From NCBI RefSeq assembly GCF_011378905.1, contig NZ_WTPY01000006.1, positions 202,393-266,392 of the forward strand: a DNA stretch of 64,000 nt, in the 5' to 3' direction. Made by a program: the position numbers and the translations under genes. Within the stretch, counting starts at the first letter, position 1, and every line of letters begins with the position of its first letter. A model generated the notes under the pieces. It had not been told where the DNA came from. It was given only the letters and a program-made list of their open reading frames with translations, and did no database searches. Positions 28,217 to 37,656 of the stretch are shown here, one piece after another. The stretch comes from Paraglaciecola sp. 20A4 (GTDB lineage: Bacteria > Pseudomonadota > Gammaproteobacteria > Enterobacterales > Alteromonadaceae).

Positions 28217-29202
28217 GAATAATAGAACGGGTTTGGTATCAGCACCCTTGGTATAAATGGCCTATTTTTATTGTACTTTTTCCTTTAACTGTATTGTTTT
28301 GGTTTGTATCTTGCGCACGTAAATTAGCTTATTCAGTGGGATTAAAGGCATCAATAAAGGTTTCAGCTCCCGTTATTATTGTGGGAAATATTAGCGTTGG
28401 TGGGAATGGAAAAACGCCTATGGTAGTCCATTTAGCCCAGCTTTTGACTGAAAATGGTTACCAGCCAGGCGTATTGAGTCGCGGTTATGGTGGACATAGC
28501 GACCAATACCCATGCACAGTAACATCAACCAGCGAACCGAGCGAAGTAGGTGACGAACCCGTATTAATCCAACAACACATAACGTGCCCAATGGTGGTTG
28601 ATCCCAAAAGGGCCAGAGGTGCGCAGTTTTTGATTGATACTCATCATTGCGATGTCATTATTTGTGACGATGGCTTACAACACTATGCACTGCAACGAGA
28701 TATTGAAATAGTGGTGATGGACGGTAAACGCCGCACTGGTAATCATTTTTTGATGCCTTGTGGGCCACTGCGCGAAACAAGAGCTCGGCTTAGCGAAGTC
28801 GATTTAGTGGTAACTAATGGTGAGCATGCTTCGGGAGACGAATACTCGATGCAACTTGTACCTGGGCAATTGGTGAATTTGAAATATCCCGATCGGCGTT
28901 TGTCGTTAGACAAGCTTGATTCGCCGATTGTTGCGGCGGCAGGCATTGGTCATCCCCAGCGTTTTTATCATTTACTAGAGCAACACACTGTCGTGATAAA
29001 AGAATGTCTAAGTTTCGTAGACCATCATGATTTTCAAGAGGGCGATTTGCCACAAGAACGTGTGTTAATGACAGAAAAAGATGCGGTTAAGTGTCGGCAA
29101 TTTGCTTATCACGATTGGTGGTATCTGCCGGTTAAAGCCAAGCTCGACAAAGATTTTGACCAACAATTATTAACAAAATTACGTAACAAAAAAGTGAGAT
29201 GA
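28213..29202 (+). CDS. lpxK: Tetraacyldisaccharide 4'-kinase LpxK
   Basis: A 329-residue inner-membrane kinase that phosphorylates the 4' position of the lipid A precursor. The N-terminal hydrophobic helix is at residues 18-38, the P-loop is in [15 protein letters not shown], and later family marks are [26 protein letters not shown] and TEKDAVKC. It begins with GTG inside the msbA stop, and its own stop overlaps the start of the Trm112 gene (ATGA). Confidence 0.97.
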   Translation: MRIIERVWYQHPWYKWPIFIVLFPLTVLFWFVSCARKLAYSVGLKASIKVSAPVIIVGNISVGGNGKTPMVVHLAQLLTENGYQPGVLSRGYGGHSDQYPCTVTSTSEPSEVGDEPVLIQQHITCPMVVDPKRARGAQFLIDTHHCDVIICDDGLQHYALQRDIEIVVMDGKRRTGNHFLMPCGPLRETRARLSEVDLVVTNGEHASGDEYSMQLVPGQLVNLKYPDRRLSLDKLDSPIVAAAGIGHPQRFYHLLEQHTVVIKECLSFVDHHDFQEGDLPQERVLMTEKDAVKCRQFAYHDWWYLPVKAKLDKDFDQQLLTKLRNKKVR

Positions 29203-29411
29203 ACATGGCGTTTGATAAAAAATTACTTGAAATTGTGGCCTGTCCAGTTTGCAAAGGTACGCTTATTCTAGATAAAGCTACGGCGGGAACTGAGCGCTTG
29301 GTCTGTCGATTTGATCGTCTCGCATATCCTATTGAACATAACATTCCTGTGCTGCTTGAAACTGAAGCGCTGGCGTTATCCAGTGAAGAATTAGAGAACA
29401 TCACTAAGTAG
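29199..29411 (+). CDS. Trm112-like zinc-ribbon protein (YcaR family)
   Basis: A 70-residue protein of the Trm112 family. It has CPVCKGTL near the N terminus and the C-terminal [15 protein letters not shown] that is constant in the bacterial group; the second Cys pair of the zinc ribbon is reduced to a single Cys (ERLVCRFD). The first ATG overlaps the lpxK stop; a second in-frame ATG is at 29205. It sits between lpxK and kdsB as in E. coli (ycaR), so a role in the lipid A/Kdo operon is assumed but not shown. Confidence 0.92.
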   Translation: MNMAFDKKLLEIVACPVCKGTLILDKATAGTERLVCRFDRLAYPIEHNIPVLLETEALALSSEELENITK

Positions 29412-29420
29412 GACGACAAC

Positions 29421-30182
29421 ATGAATTTCAATGTAATCATACCAGCGCGTTATGCATCAACGCGATTTCCCGGCAAACCTTTAGTTGAAATTAATGGCAA
29501 GCCAATGGTTCAGCATGTGTATCAAAGGGCGATTGAATCCGGTGCATCCAATATTATTGTGGCTACGGACGATGCGCGGATTGCTAAAGTTGTCAGTGAC
29601 TTTGGTGGTCGATATTGTATGACGGGTGTTCATCATGAGTCTGGTACTGAACGTCTTGCGGAAGTGGTTGAAATGCAAAATATGTTGGCGCAAGAAATTG
29701 TGGTCAATGTGCAAGGCGATGAGCCATTTATCCCCGCAGCGAATATACAACAGGTAGCTGAAAATCTTCATCATCATCAGCAGGCTGAAATGGCGACTCT
29801 TGCCGTTAAAATTGTTGACGTGGAAGAAGCGTTTAATCCCAATGTGGTAAAAGTTGTGTTAGATAAGCAGGGGTACGCGATGTACTTTACGCGAGCGACG
29901 ATCCCTTACGACCGTGCTCGTTTTTTGGATGAAGACAGCATTGATGAAATTGGTGACTATTACCTTCGTCATGTAGGTATCTATGCCTACAGAGCTGGAT
30001 TTATAAAGCAATATGTGAATATGTCGCCTTCTGGCTTAGAGCAAATTGAATCCTTAGAACAGCTTCGTGTTTTGTGGCACGGTGAAAAAATACATGTGGA
30101 TATTGCTCGTCAAACACCACCTACCGGAATTGATACGCCTGAAGACTTAAAGCGATTGTTGGCAGACCCAAGTATTCTTTAA
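29421..30182 (+). CDS. kdsB: 3-deoxy-manno-octulosonate cytidylyltransferase KdsB
   Basis: A 253-residue enzyme that makes CMP-Kdo from CTP and Kdo, activating Kdo for lipopolysaccharide inner core. Visible motifs are [15 protein letters not shown] at the N terminus (nucleotide binding), [17 protein letters not shown] (metal-binding Asp) and [12 protein letters not shown]. The length is right for the family (about 248). It starts 9 bases after the Trm112 gene and is the last gene of the msbA-lpxK-kdsB run. Confidence 0.97.
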   Translation: MNFNVIIPARYASTRFPGKPLVEINGKPMVQHVYQRAIESGASNIIVATDDARIAKVVSDFGGRYCMTGVHHESGTERLAEVVEMQNMLAQEIVVNVQGDEPFIPAANIQQVAENLHHHQQAEMATLAVKIVDVEEAFNPNVVKVVLDKQGYAMYFTRATIPYDRARFLDEDSIDEIGDYYLRHVGIYAYRAGFIKQYVNMSPSGLEQIESLEQLRVLWHGEKIHVDIARQTPPTGIDTPEDLKRLLADPSIL

Positions 30183-30368
30183 TGCCTCCTGTGATTAGAT
30201 TGGTTAAGGAATTAAACGCTGCCTAATGCAGTTACAGGTGCAAACTGGGCGTTGCGGTTTCAGTTTGTAATCGCATTATATTGTTAACAGCAAACAACTA
30301 CCTTAGTGATAATAGGCCTTGGTGGGTCTACTAACATCTCCTTAAACGCGATATTTCGTGGGGCATAC

Positions 30369-31361
30369 ATGTCGATAAATGCAATAGATAAAATTGAATT
30401 GGGAGTATTCCCAACACCGCTTCATAAGTTAACGCGGCTCTCTGCGCATTTAGGGGGGCCTCAAATTTATATCAAACGCGATGATTTGACCGGATTAGCT
30501 CTCGGTGGCAATAAAACTCGCAAACTTGAATATTTACTGGCGGATGCATTAGCGACAGGATGTGACTGTGTTATAACCGCCGGCGCAGCCCAGTCTAATC
30601 ACTGCCGTCAAACGGCAGCCGGCGCAGCGAAATTAGGCTTAACGTGCCATTTAGTGCTAGGTGGGCAGGCGCCTGATGTAGCGAATGGCAATTTATTACT
30701 CGACCATCTTTTCGCTGCGCGCATCCATTGGAGCGGTGAAAAGCGTAAAGGTGAGGATATTCCTGCGTTGGTAAAACAGTTGCGCGCTCAAGGTAAGAAG
30801 CCTTATGTTGTGCCTTATGGTGGTTCAAATACCATTGGTGCGTTGGGCTTTGTTCATGCTTACTCTGAATTGATGATGCAGTGCGCCTCTTTCGCTCAGG
30901 GCTTGGAATTTTCCGACATTGTTTTTGCCTCAAGCTCCGGGGCAACACACTGTGGACTCGTTCTTGGTAAGCAGATTAACAATGGTAAGAGCAATATTAT
31001 AGGCATTAATATCGATAAAGACGAACAAGGTAAAGATACTTACAAAAGTCAGTTACAGCGATTGATTGGGCGAAGTGCCTCTCAATTTGCTATCGATTAC
31101 AGCGGGTCAATAGAAGATCTACACTTGGTTGATGATTACATTGGTCAAGGGTATGGCGTAGTTGGAAGCTTAGAACGCGAAGCGATTGCGTTATGTGCTC
31201 AGTACGAAGGCATTTTGCTTGACCCTGTTTATACCGGCAGGGCGATGGGAGGATTAATCGATATGATCCGTCGTAAGCAATTCAAAGCAGATAGTAATGT
31301 ACTTTTTTGGCATACCGGTGGTGCCCCGGCAATTTTTGCCTATGCAGATACTTTACAATAG
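30369..31361 (+). CDS. D-cysteine desulfhydrase / ACC deaminase family PLP enzyme
   Basis: About 330 residues from ATG 30369. Fold-type II PLP enzyme: FPTPLHKL, IKRDDLTGLALGGNKTRK with the PLP lysine at K49 of this start, TAGAAQSNHCRQTA, the cofactor-phosphate loop VFASSSGATHCG and a C-terminal WHTGGAPAIF. This pattern covers D-cysteine desulfhydrase (DcyD) and 1-aminocyclopropane-1-carboxylate deaminase; the QSNHCRQTA form favours D-cysteine desulfhydrase, which breaks D-cysteine to pyruvate, sulfide and ammonia. A longer frame from GTG 30306 adds 21 unrelated residues and has no ribosome binding site. It stands alone. Confidence 0.85.
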   Translation: MSINAIDKIELGVFPTPLHKLTRLSAHLGGPQIYIKRDDLTGLALGGNKTRKLEYLLADALATGCDCVITAGAAQSNHCRQTAAGAAKLGLTCHLVLGGQAPDVANGNLLLDHLFAARIHWSGEKRKGEDIPALVKQLRAQGKKPYVVPYGGSNTIGALGFVHAYSELMMQCASFAQGLEFSDIVFASSSGATHCGLVLGKQINNGKSNIIGINIDKDEQGKDTYKSQLQRLIGRSASQFAIDYSGSIEDLHLVDDYIGQGYGVVGSLEREAIALCAQYEGILLDPVYTGRAMGGLIDMIRRKQFKADSNVLFWHTGGAPAIFAYADTLQ

Positions 31362-31528
31362 TTAATTTGTTTGATTTTTGAACGTCTGACCAAAGTGGAC
31401 ATCTATCAGCTTCGTTTTATCGCCGTAATGCACGATTTTTGTGCACTGCAGCCGATATAGTGGTGGATAAATTTTTTCTGAGCCTCTATTGTTTATCCCC
31501 TACTTTAGTCTAATGATTTGGTGATTTT

Positions 31529-33310
31529 GTGAAAGTGTTGTTGGCGGTAAGCGTCTTTGTTTGGTTGAGTACGTCTTACGCTTATGCTGAGCAAAGCGAA
31601 GATATTGAAAAATTTATTATTGCCGCCCAAGCCGCTACATATGATTGCCCCAGAAGCGACATTAATCTTGCGCTCGATAATTATCTTGCAACTGATGATT
31701 TGGACAAAGGCCAGCTCGATAGACTGAACCTAATAAAATCTCATGCACTAATCTGTGTTGGGCAATACGAACACGCTCGAGATATTCTTAAGCAGCTCTT
31801 TAACGACGACTCAATCGACAAAAATAGTGCTTTATATGCTGGGGCTGTTTATCAATTGGGGTTCATTTTTGATGTTCAGGAAAATCCTAAACGTTGTGAT
31901 TATTATTCTCAAGCTGAGTCGTTGGCCCGAGACCGTTATTCGGATATTTACCTCAGTGCTCAACTGGGCCTGATAACGGTATGCAATCAAGATGGCGCTG
32001 ATATTTCCGTGAAGTTGGGCAAACTCTATTCATTATTGGAAAAATTTGTTGAGTTGGATGACGTCGCTGCTATTGCGCATATTCATAATAATATTGGATT
32101 GCTATACGGCGGTATTGGGCAAAATGAGTTGGCCGCAGAGCAATACTTAAAGTCTTACTATATGGGGCTTGAGGTTTATGCAACGAACAATCAATTGGCT
32201 ACGCTTATCAGTGCTATTAGTGCCAATATGGCCAGTGGTGATTTTGTTGCGGCTAAACAGCATATCGAAATATTCAGGCGGGCTAATTTAACAGTTAATA
32301 CACCGCTCACAAATGCGTGGTTACATTATGCTGAAAGCCGCTATTATTTCCGTTTACAAGAGTACAAAAATTTACGCAACAGTCTGTTAAAGCTGAATTT
32401 TTATCTACCCAAAGTCAGTAGTGACATCATCCACCGTAATGCCAAGTTATACGGAATTGCGCTGTGCATTTATGATAATAACAAAACATGTGTAGAAGCC
32501 TTCATTCAAGAGCAAGAGGCCTTAAGCGACTCTCAGCATCGAAAGTTTTTAGCGCGGCGAGATTATCTTTGGGTTATGGCCAATGCCTATTTTTACACCG
32601 ACAACCTGGTCAAAGCCCAAGGCGTATTTGATCTATATGTAGGGCTTACTACTAAACAGATACTAGATCAGCAACGTTCTGGCAGGGTACTGGGTGTGGC
32701 TAATTTACATAGTCAGATTACCTCCCTTGAAAATGAATTGGAACAACAGGAAACGCAAAAATACCGTTCGATAGTCATGTTAACATTAGCGTTTATTTTG
32801 TTATTGGCGGGGGTTTACTTCTTTATTGTGAAGCGTTATATCAAAAATGTGAGTAGCGATACATTAACAGGCTTATATAATGAGCGTGCGGTTGTAGGCA
32901 TGATGAAGCGCCTACCACCCGCACAGAACGGTCGGATTAATGCTTTAGCGCTAATCGACATCAGTAACGTTCGAACAGTACAAGGGAAGCATGGTCATAC
33001 GGCCGGTGAAAAAGCGCTACAAGCCGTGTCTCATTGCTTACTAAAAGTCACCAGAGAAGAAGATGTTGTCGGCCGAGTGGGCAACGAGCAATTTGTGGTT
33101 TGCCTGCGTAACATCGATGAAGCCTTAGCCCGTGAATTTTTTGACCGGGTGCAGAGTGCATTGAATGATACCCAGTTTCTCGCAAGGGTAGGCGAGTATG
33201 TTTCGATTGAAAGCCAGATGAGTATTTATATCTCAGTCGAAGGATTCTCTGACATTGAAGATGTATTAGCTGATATGCGAGATTCATTTGTAGCAAAGGC
33301 CCATGAATAG
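31529..33310 (+). CDS. TPR sensor protein with degenerate GGDEF domain
   Basis: A 593-residue protein starting with GTG. A signal peptide (to about residue 20, SYAYA) leads into a roughly 380-residue periplasmic region of TPR-like helical repeats, then a membrane helix near residues 412-433 and a cytoplasmic GGDEF-like domain beginning DTLTGLYNERAV. The signature GG[DE]EF is replaced by GNEQF at residues 518-522, so the second Gly and the Glu are lost; the DxDxFK metal region also reads LIDISNVRT. It is therefore probably not a working diguanylate cyclase but a receptor or protein-interaction module. The GNAT gene follows after 3 bases. Confidence 0.85.
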   Translation: MKVLLAVSVFVWLSTSYAYAEQSEDIEKFIIAAQAATYDCPRSDINLALDNYLATDDLDKGQLDRLNLIKSHALICVGQYEHARDILKQLFNDDSIDKNSALYAGAVYQLGFIFDVQENPKRCDYYSQAESLARDRYSDIYLSAQLGLITVCNQDGADISVKLGKLYSLLEKFVELDDVAAIAHIHNNIGLLYGGIGQNELAAEQYLKSYYMGLEVYATNNQLATLISAISANMASGDFVAAKQHIEIFRRANLTVNTPLTNAWLHYAESRYYFRLQEYKNLRNSLLKLNFYLPKVSSDIIHRNAKLYGIALCIYDNNKTCVEAFIQEQEALSDSQHRKFLARRDYLWVMANAYFYTDNLVKAQGVFDLYVGLTTKQILDQQRSGRVLGVANLHSQITSLENELEQQETQKYRSIVMLTLAFILLLAGVYFFIVKRYIKNVSSDTLTGLYNERAVVGMMKRLPPAQNGRINALALIDISNVRTVQGKHGHTAGEKALQAVSHCLLKVTREEDVVGRVGNEQFVVCLRNIDEALAREFFDRVQSALNDTQFLARVGEYVSIESQMSIYISVEGFSDIEDVLADMRDSFVAKAHE

Positions 33311-33313
33311 GTC

Positions 33314-33754
33314 ATGAAAAATGTCACTTGTAGTTTAGCCACGACTGAAAAGCAGATATCTGCATGTTACCCATTGATGTATCAGCTTAGGCCCCACCTT
33401 AATCAAAGTGAATTTATTGAGCAGGTGATTTGCCAGCAACAATCTGGCTACCAGATACTGCAAGCTTTTCGCGATAAAACCCTAAGTGGGGTCGCTGGAT
33501 TTATCATTGGTCATAAACTCGCTTGGGGCAAACACATGTACGTGGATGATTTAATTACTGATATACAACAGCGCTCATTGGGCGTCGGTGCGATTATGCT
33601 TCAATGGTTAGAACAGAATGCCTTACAACACGGTTGCGGGCAATTACGCCTCGACTCTGGTGTGCAACGTTTTGCTGCCCATAAATTTTATTTACGTGAA
33701 GGGTTTGTGATTTCTAGTCACCACTTTGCTAAATCACTTCCTCCGAGTAATTGA
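33314..33754 (+). CDS. GNAT-family N-acetyltransferase
   Basis: A 146-residue acetyltransferase of the GNAT fold. The acetyl-CoA loop is visible as QQRSLGVGAIMLQWLEQ (pattern R/Q-x-x-G-x-G/A), preceded by the strand MYVDDLITD and followed by LRLDSGVQRFAAHKFYLREGF, which is the usual C-terminal strand-helix. The substrate cannot be told. It follows the TPR/GGDEF-like gene by 3 bases and precedes the DUF2919 gene by 10 bases, so the three are likely one transcript. Confidence 0.85.
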   Translation: MKNVTCSLATTEKQISACYPLMYQLRPHLNQSEFIEQVICQQQSGYQILQAFRDKTLSGVAGFIIGHKLAWGKHMYVDDLITDIQQRSLGVGAIMLQWLEQNALQHGCGQLRLDSGVQRFAAHKFYLREGFVISSHHFAKSLPPSN

Positions 33755-33764
33755 GCTAAGTTCA

Positions 33765-34256
33765 ATGCGCCTATTACTTCCCCTTAAATACTACGATGAT
33801 GCAGGACGCGTAAAACCATCTAAATCATTGCTTTGGTGCTTGTTCTATATTTGTCGCCCAATCTGGGTTTTTGTTGCATCCCTTACTTTTCGCCAAGATA
33901 GCGGAGCATTATTAGCCCTTTTTTATCCCCACAATAGTTATTTTTACAGTAGTTTAATGATTGCGTTTCCGAGTTTTTTAGTTGTATTGATGATCAGTTT
34001 TAGGACTAAAATTTGGGATGGGTACGGCAAAATATTATTTAGAGCTATCAAGCCTTTAATATTATTGAGTTTGGTGACAGATATAGGTTTTCATTTGGTG
34101 ATGGCATCGAAGCAAAACTGGGGCTTTTCATGGTTAATCGCATTGACCATTCTACTTGATGGCATATATCTTTATTGGATAAAAAATAACAAACATATAT
34201 CATTTTTGAGCCATGACTGGTCACGAGCACCAGTCTTAACCGAACCGTCTAAATAA
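33765..34256 (+). CDS. DUF2919 (YfeZ-like) membrane protein
   Basis: About 163 residues from ATG 33765, with four hydrophobic segments. It matches the DUF2919 family from memory: N-terminal LPLKYYDDAGRVKPSKSLLW, a FYPHNSYFYSSLM turn and a C-terminal DWSRAP. A longer frame from 33726 overlaps the GNAT gene, but the shorter start keeps the conserved N terminus. Function unknown. A strong terminator follows. Confidence 0.8.
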   Translation: MRLLLPLKYYDDAGRVKPSKSLLWCLFYICRPIWVFVASLTFRQDSGALLALFYPHNSYFYSSLMIAFPSFLVVLMISFRTKIWDGYGKILFRAIKPLILLSLVTDIGFHLVMASKQNWGFSWLIALTILLDGIYLYWIKNNKHISFLSHDWSRAPVLTEPSK

Positions 34257-34268
34257 GTCTTTCTGTAA

Positions 34269-34309
34269 ATAAAAACATTTAGCATCTGTTAGAGGCTAAA
34301 TGTTTTTAT
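34269..34309. terminator. Strong bidirectional terminator
   Basis: Perfect stem of about 15 bp: left arm aaaaacatttagc (34271-34283) and right arm gctaaatgttttt (34295-34307), extended by two more pairs outward, with an 11-base loop. It separates the TPR-GNAT-DUF2919 run from the convergent LysR transcript. Confidence 0.88.
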
Positions 34310-34410
34310 CTATACGACAAACTCTATCCAGCAATAAATACTATTTTCGTAGCCATGTTATTACCCAATTGAGTACGTCTGACACAGTCCTTTAATGGGG
34401 GCGATTAATC

Positions 34411-34824
34411 TTACTGTAGATTGTTTGCTACCGCTTGTTCAAAGTAGTTTTTGATGCTTATTTGGCTATCATTTACTAAGCGTTGATAACAAATACCCGC
34501 AAATGCGTAGGTATTTCCTGCGTATTCTAATACTACATAGGGGGCGCGTTTATCAGATTCGTCGTACTTCCAAAAGCCACCCACTTTATGGCGAAATAGT
34601 TCGCCGACATAGGCTCCGTATATATTGCAAATGGTAAATACCGCGTTGTCTTCTAGCGCTTGGGAGTTATATTTACTTAACCAGCTTAGTATGACATCGT
34701 CAACAATACTAAGGCTTTGCTCAGTTTCATCGAGTACGATACCAAACTCATGCTCTGTAGTTTCGATCGCATTTTGTGCGCTATCGATCATTAACTGGGT
34801 TAGCTCTTCTGTCGTCATCTGCAT
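34411..34824 (-). CDS. Conserved hypothetical protein, possibly DUF3806-like
   Basis: A 137-residue soluble acidic protein from ATG 34824, chosen because a GGAG box lies 6 bases upstream (the frame extends to a TTG overlapping that box). It is mostly helical at the N terminus (TTEELTQLMIDSAQNAIETT), followed by FTICNIYGAYVGELFRHKVGG and PYVVLEYAGNTYAFAG. The helix GAYVGELFRHKVGGFW followed by a beta strand recalls the DUF3806 fold, but I am not certain. It starts 19 bases after the LysR stop and is probably co-transcribed with it. No function can be given. Confidence 0.65.
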   Translation of the reverse strand: MQMTTEELTQLMIDSAQNAIETTEHEFGIVLDETEQSLSIVDDVILSWLSKYNSQALEDNAVFTICNIYGAYVGELFRHKVGGFWKYDESDKRAPYVVLEYAGNTYAFAGICYQRLVNDSQISIKNYFEQAVANNLQ

Positions 34825-34843
34825 ATTGGTCTCCAAATTTGTT

Positions 34844-35752
34844 TTATTTTTGTACTAAAGGGTTATTAAAAGGACTTTGGTTAATTAATGTTTTATACAA
34901 TAAGTTTGAGCCTGGTCCACAAGAATCTGGCTTAGGTTTTATGACATAACATATCAAAGGCCTAAAACTGCTGCCTTTGATGGGTAAACGATGCAGAATT
35001 TTACGCTCGATTAAGTGATCTACAATGAACTCTGGTAGCCAACAAAAGCCGATGTTTTCGAGCAGTAGATCTACTGCGGTTTCAAAAGTACTGACTGTCC
35101 AGCGTTGTTCAGACTTAAGCCACCCCTGTTTTTCACTAGGCGAACTGGATGTATCTTTAATAACAAGTTGTAAGTGTTGCTGTAAGTCGTTTAAATCGAT
35201 CGGTCCGGTCAGCGAAGCTAATTCATGATCAGGGTGACAGACCGGATACAAGGCGCATTCAGCAATAGGCTCCCCTAAAAAACCTTTAGGCATCATAGGT
35301 GAGATCGCTAAATCTGCCCAGCCCTGGGTTATTGCTTCTTCTGTGCCGGTTAAAACCGTTTCAATAATACGTAAACGACTGCCGCGGCTTTCAGGATAAA
35401 ACGCCTTTAATGCTGGGTAGAGCAACTTTTTCGGATATGCCAAGTCTACTGCTATGGTAATTTCAGGCTCCCAATCTTGATTGATATTTCCCGCTAACTC
35501 TTCTAAATCTTGCACGTTTTGCGAAAGATGGCGTGAACGACGCAACATGACTTCACCCGCTGCAGTTAAAAAAGCTTTGCGTCCTTTGACTTCCAATAGC
35601 TTAACCCCAAGTTGATCTTGAAGCTTAGCCACTGCGTGGTTTAAAGACGATTGACTCTTATTTAATTTATTGGCGGCATGTGCATAACCTCCGAAATCGA
35701 CAACTGCCTGAAGGATCCGCCACTGCTCAATAGTCGTTTTCGCACGATACAT
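34844..35752 (-). CDS. LysR-family transcriptional regulator
   Basis: About 302 residues from ATG 35752. The winged helix-turn-helix at residues 5-65 reads EQWRILQAVVDFGGYAHAANKLNKSQSSLNHAVAKLQDQLGVKLLE, where the typical Ser-Gln-Ser-Ser recognition helix is clear; the remainder is the two-lobed effector domain (ITIAVDLAYPKKLLYPALKAF). The frame extends 20 codons upstream from a TTG, without support. Targets are unknown; the neighbouring small gene (34411-34824) and the divergent DedA-like gene at 35879 are candidates because LysR proteins often act on adjacent or divergent genes. Confidence 0.9.
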   Translation of the reverse strand: MYRAKTTIEQWRILQAVVDFGGYAHAANKLNKSQSSLNHAVAKLQDQLGVKLLEVKGRKAFLTAAGEVMLRRSRHLSQNVQDLEELAGNINQDWEPEITIAVDLAYPKKLLYPALKAFYPESRGSRLRIIETVLTGTEEAITQGWADLAISPMMPKGFLGEPIAECALYPVCHPDHELASLTGPIDLNDLQQHLQLVIKDTSSSPSEKQGWLKSEQRWTVSTFETAVDLLLENIGFCWLPEFIVDHLIERKILHRLPIKGSSFRPLICYVIKPKPDSCGPGSNLLYKTLINQSPFNNPLVQK

Positions 35753-35878
35753 TAGGTTTCTAATTTTTAGAAAGGATAGCCCTATGCTAGGGGTAGTTGT
35801 ACCGAAAAACAACTTAAGTTGATCTTAAATCGTTGAATTGACGTAATTTCTAATCAGTTATACTTCGGTTTAAAACTT

Positions 35879-36553
35879 ATGCGCTTTCAATCTTTTCTAC
35901 CACTATCAGCCTTACTTGCTTTGGGACTGATGTTAATTTTAATCCATTTTGGGGTGGTGCCTTCGGGAATGACGTTGCTCGAGGAGTTGAAAAGTTTTTT
36001 TGACGGTTATTTCTATGTGTTGATTTTGGCAATTATTCTGCTTGAATCAATTGTTTATGTTGGTTTTTATTTTCCAGGACAGTTTTTTGCAGTTTTGCTT
36101 GTGGTGTTAGCTAAACCGGACTGGAATGACATTATATATCTGACCTTATCCATGGTTATTGCTGCGACGCTGGGATCCATCATTAATTATTCGCTCGGTC
36201 GGCGCTTTGCCAGTATTCCAGAGACTAAAACCCCTACCAACAAGCAAAAAGGAGAATATGCCAAAACTCAGTATTCTATTAAGTACCTACTGATTGCGAT
36301 GATACACATTAATTCACTGGCATTTTATATGTTCAATCAAGGCGCTCTGCGCCGTCCATTTAACGTAGTATGGTTTGCAGGTTTACTAAATTTACCCTAC
36401 TACCTAGTGCTAATTTTTGCTACATCTAGCCTAAGTGAAGAGGTAATGCAGCTGGCAGAAAACAGTGTATTTTTACTCAGTGTCATTGGCATATGGTTAA
36501 CGGCGAGTGTCTATTTAGATATTAAAAAGTACCGCCTAGTAGAATCCGCTTAA
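35879..36553 (+). CDS. DedA/SNARE-associated family membrane protein
   Basis: A 224-residue inner-membrane protein. The DedA mark is LLESIVYVGFYFPGQFFAVLLVVLA (Glu in the re-entrant segment and the PG turn) and, after a loop, GSIINYSLGRR, with five to six hydrophobic segments. The C-terminal half (FNQGALRRPFNVVWFAGLLNLPYY) is less typical of E. coli DedA members. DedA proteins move lipid carriers such as undecaprenyl phosphate or phospholipids, but no role is assignable here. It is divergent from the LysR gene. Confidence 0.8.
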   Translation: MRFQSFLPLSALLALGLMLILIHFGVVPSGMTLLEELKSFFDGYFYVLILAIILLESIVYVGFYFPGQFFAVLLVVLAKPDWNDIIYLTLSMVIAATLGSIINYSLGRRFASIPETKTPTNKQKGEYAKTQYSIKYLLIAMIHINSLAFYMFNQGALRRPFNVVWFAGLLNLPYYLVLIFATSSLSEEVMQLAENSVFLLSVIGIWLTASVYLDIKKYRLVESA

Positions 36554-36598
36554 ATTCTTTTATGCTATAAATTAAAACATTGAATTCATTTATTTATT

Positions 36599-37399
36599 TT
36601 AGGCTATCAGTGCTTTCTTTTGTGCTTTATCAATAATTTTTTGCATTACGCGAGCTGCAGCCACAAAACCAAATGTGGCAGTTACTGCCACAGATGCGCC
36701 GAAACCATTGTTACAATCGAGTTTGACACTTCCGTCGGTCAAATTTTTGGTTGAACACACGGAACCATCGGGTTGGGGATACCGTAACTGCTCGGTGGAA
36801 AAAACACACTCAACGGCAAAGCGGCGTTTTGAATTGGTGGTAAATCCGTATTCCTTGCGCAATATATACCGAAGTTTAGCGGCCAGCGGGTCTTGAATTG
36901 TCTTTGCTAAATCAGTTACCGCCACTTGGGTAGGGTCAATCTGCCCACCCGCACCGCCAACGGTGATAATAGGAATTTTATTGCGTTTGCAGTGTGCGAT
37001 CATCGCGGCTTTCGCTTTAACACTGTCAGTCGCTTCAACCACATATGTCATATCTTTATTGAGCAAATCAGTTACGTTTTCAGGGGTGACAAAATCTTCT
37101 ATGACATCCACTTTACAATCTGGATTAATTAGCTGAATTCGTTCACGCATTGCATCGACTTTTGCATCGCCAATGGTATTTTGCAGGGCGTGAATTTGCC
37201 GGTTGGTGTTGGTTACGCAGATATCATCTAAATCAATCAGGGTGATATGGCCAATCGCGCTTCGAGCCAAGGCTTCTGCGACCCATGAACCGACACCACC
37301 AATACCTACAACACAGACATGTGAATTGCGCAATGTTTCCGTTTCATTTACACCATATAAACGTTGTGTGCCGCCAAAGCGTTGGGGAAATTGACTCAT
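36599..37399 (-). CDS. tcdA: tRNA threonylcarbamoyladenosine dehydratase TcdA (CsdL)
   Basis: A 266-residue E1-like enzyme that cyclizes t6A37 of ANN-decoding tRNAs to ct6A. The N terminus QRFGGTQRLYG and the Rossmann segment CVVGIGGVGSWVAEALARS, then LIDLDDICVTNTNRQIHAL and the VGGAGGQIDPTQV loop, are diagnostic for this group of the ThiF superfamily. In E. coli the gene lies beside csdA-csdE, whose products feed it; here the CsdA-CsdE fusion is about 31 kb away. It stands alone on the minus strand. Confidence 0.95.
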   Translation of the reverse strand: MSQFPQRFGGTQRLYGVNETETLRNSHVCVVGIGGVGSWVAEALARSAIGHITLIDLDDICVTNTNRQIHALQNTIGDAKVDAMRERIQLINPDCKVDVIEDFVTPENVTDLLNKDMTYVVEATDSVKAKAAMIAHCKRNKIPIITVGGAGGQIDPTQVAVTDLAKTIQDPLAAKLRYILRKEYGFTTNSKRRFAVECVFSTEQLRYPQPDGSVCSTKNLTDGSVKLDCNNGFGASVAVTATFGFVAAARVMQKIIDKAQKKALIA

Positions 37400-37656
37400 A
37401 GTAAAAAAGAACCGCTATATTAGAATATTAATCGGCAAGTATATCAGGGCAGGAGATGCCTTTTGCAAGCGATTGCCATTCAATTTATTTGATGATTCAA
37501 GGCGAAATATTATGAAGAATGCTATTAAAAGTCGCTAAGTTTGGCTTTAATTCAATATAAACTGATAGTTCGTTGAATATGAGCACCGCTTTTAATACTA
37601 TTCACGCAGAAAATTTTAGTCATGTTCAATTTCAAGTATATAAAAAGGAAAGTTAA

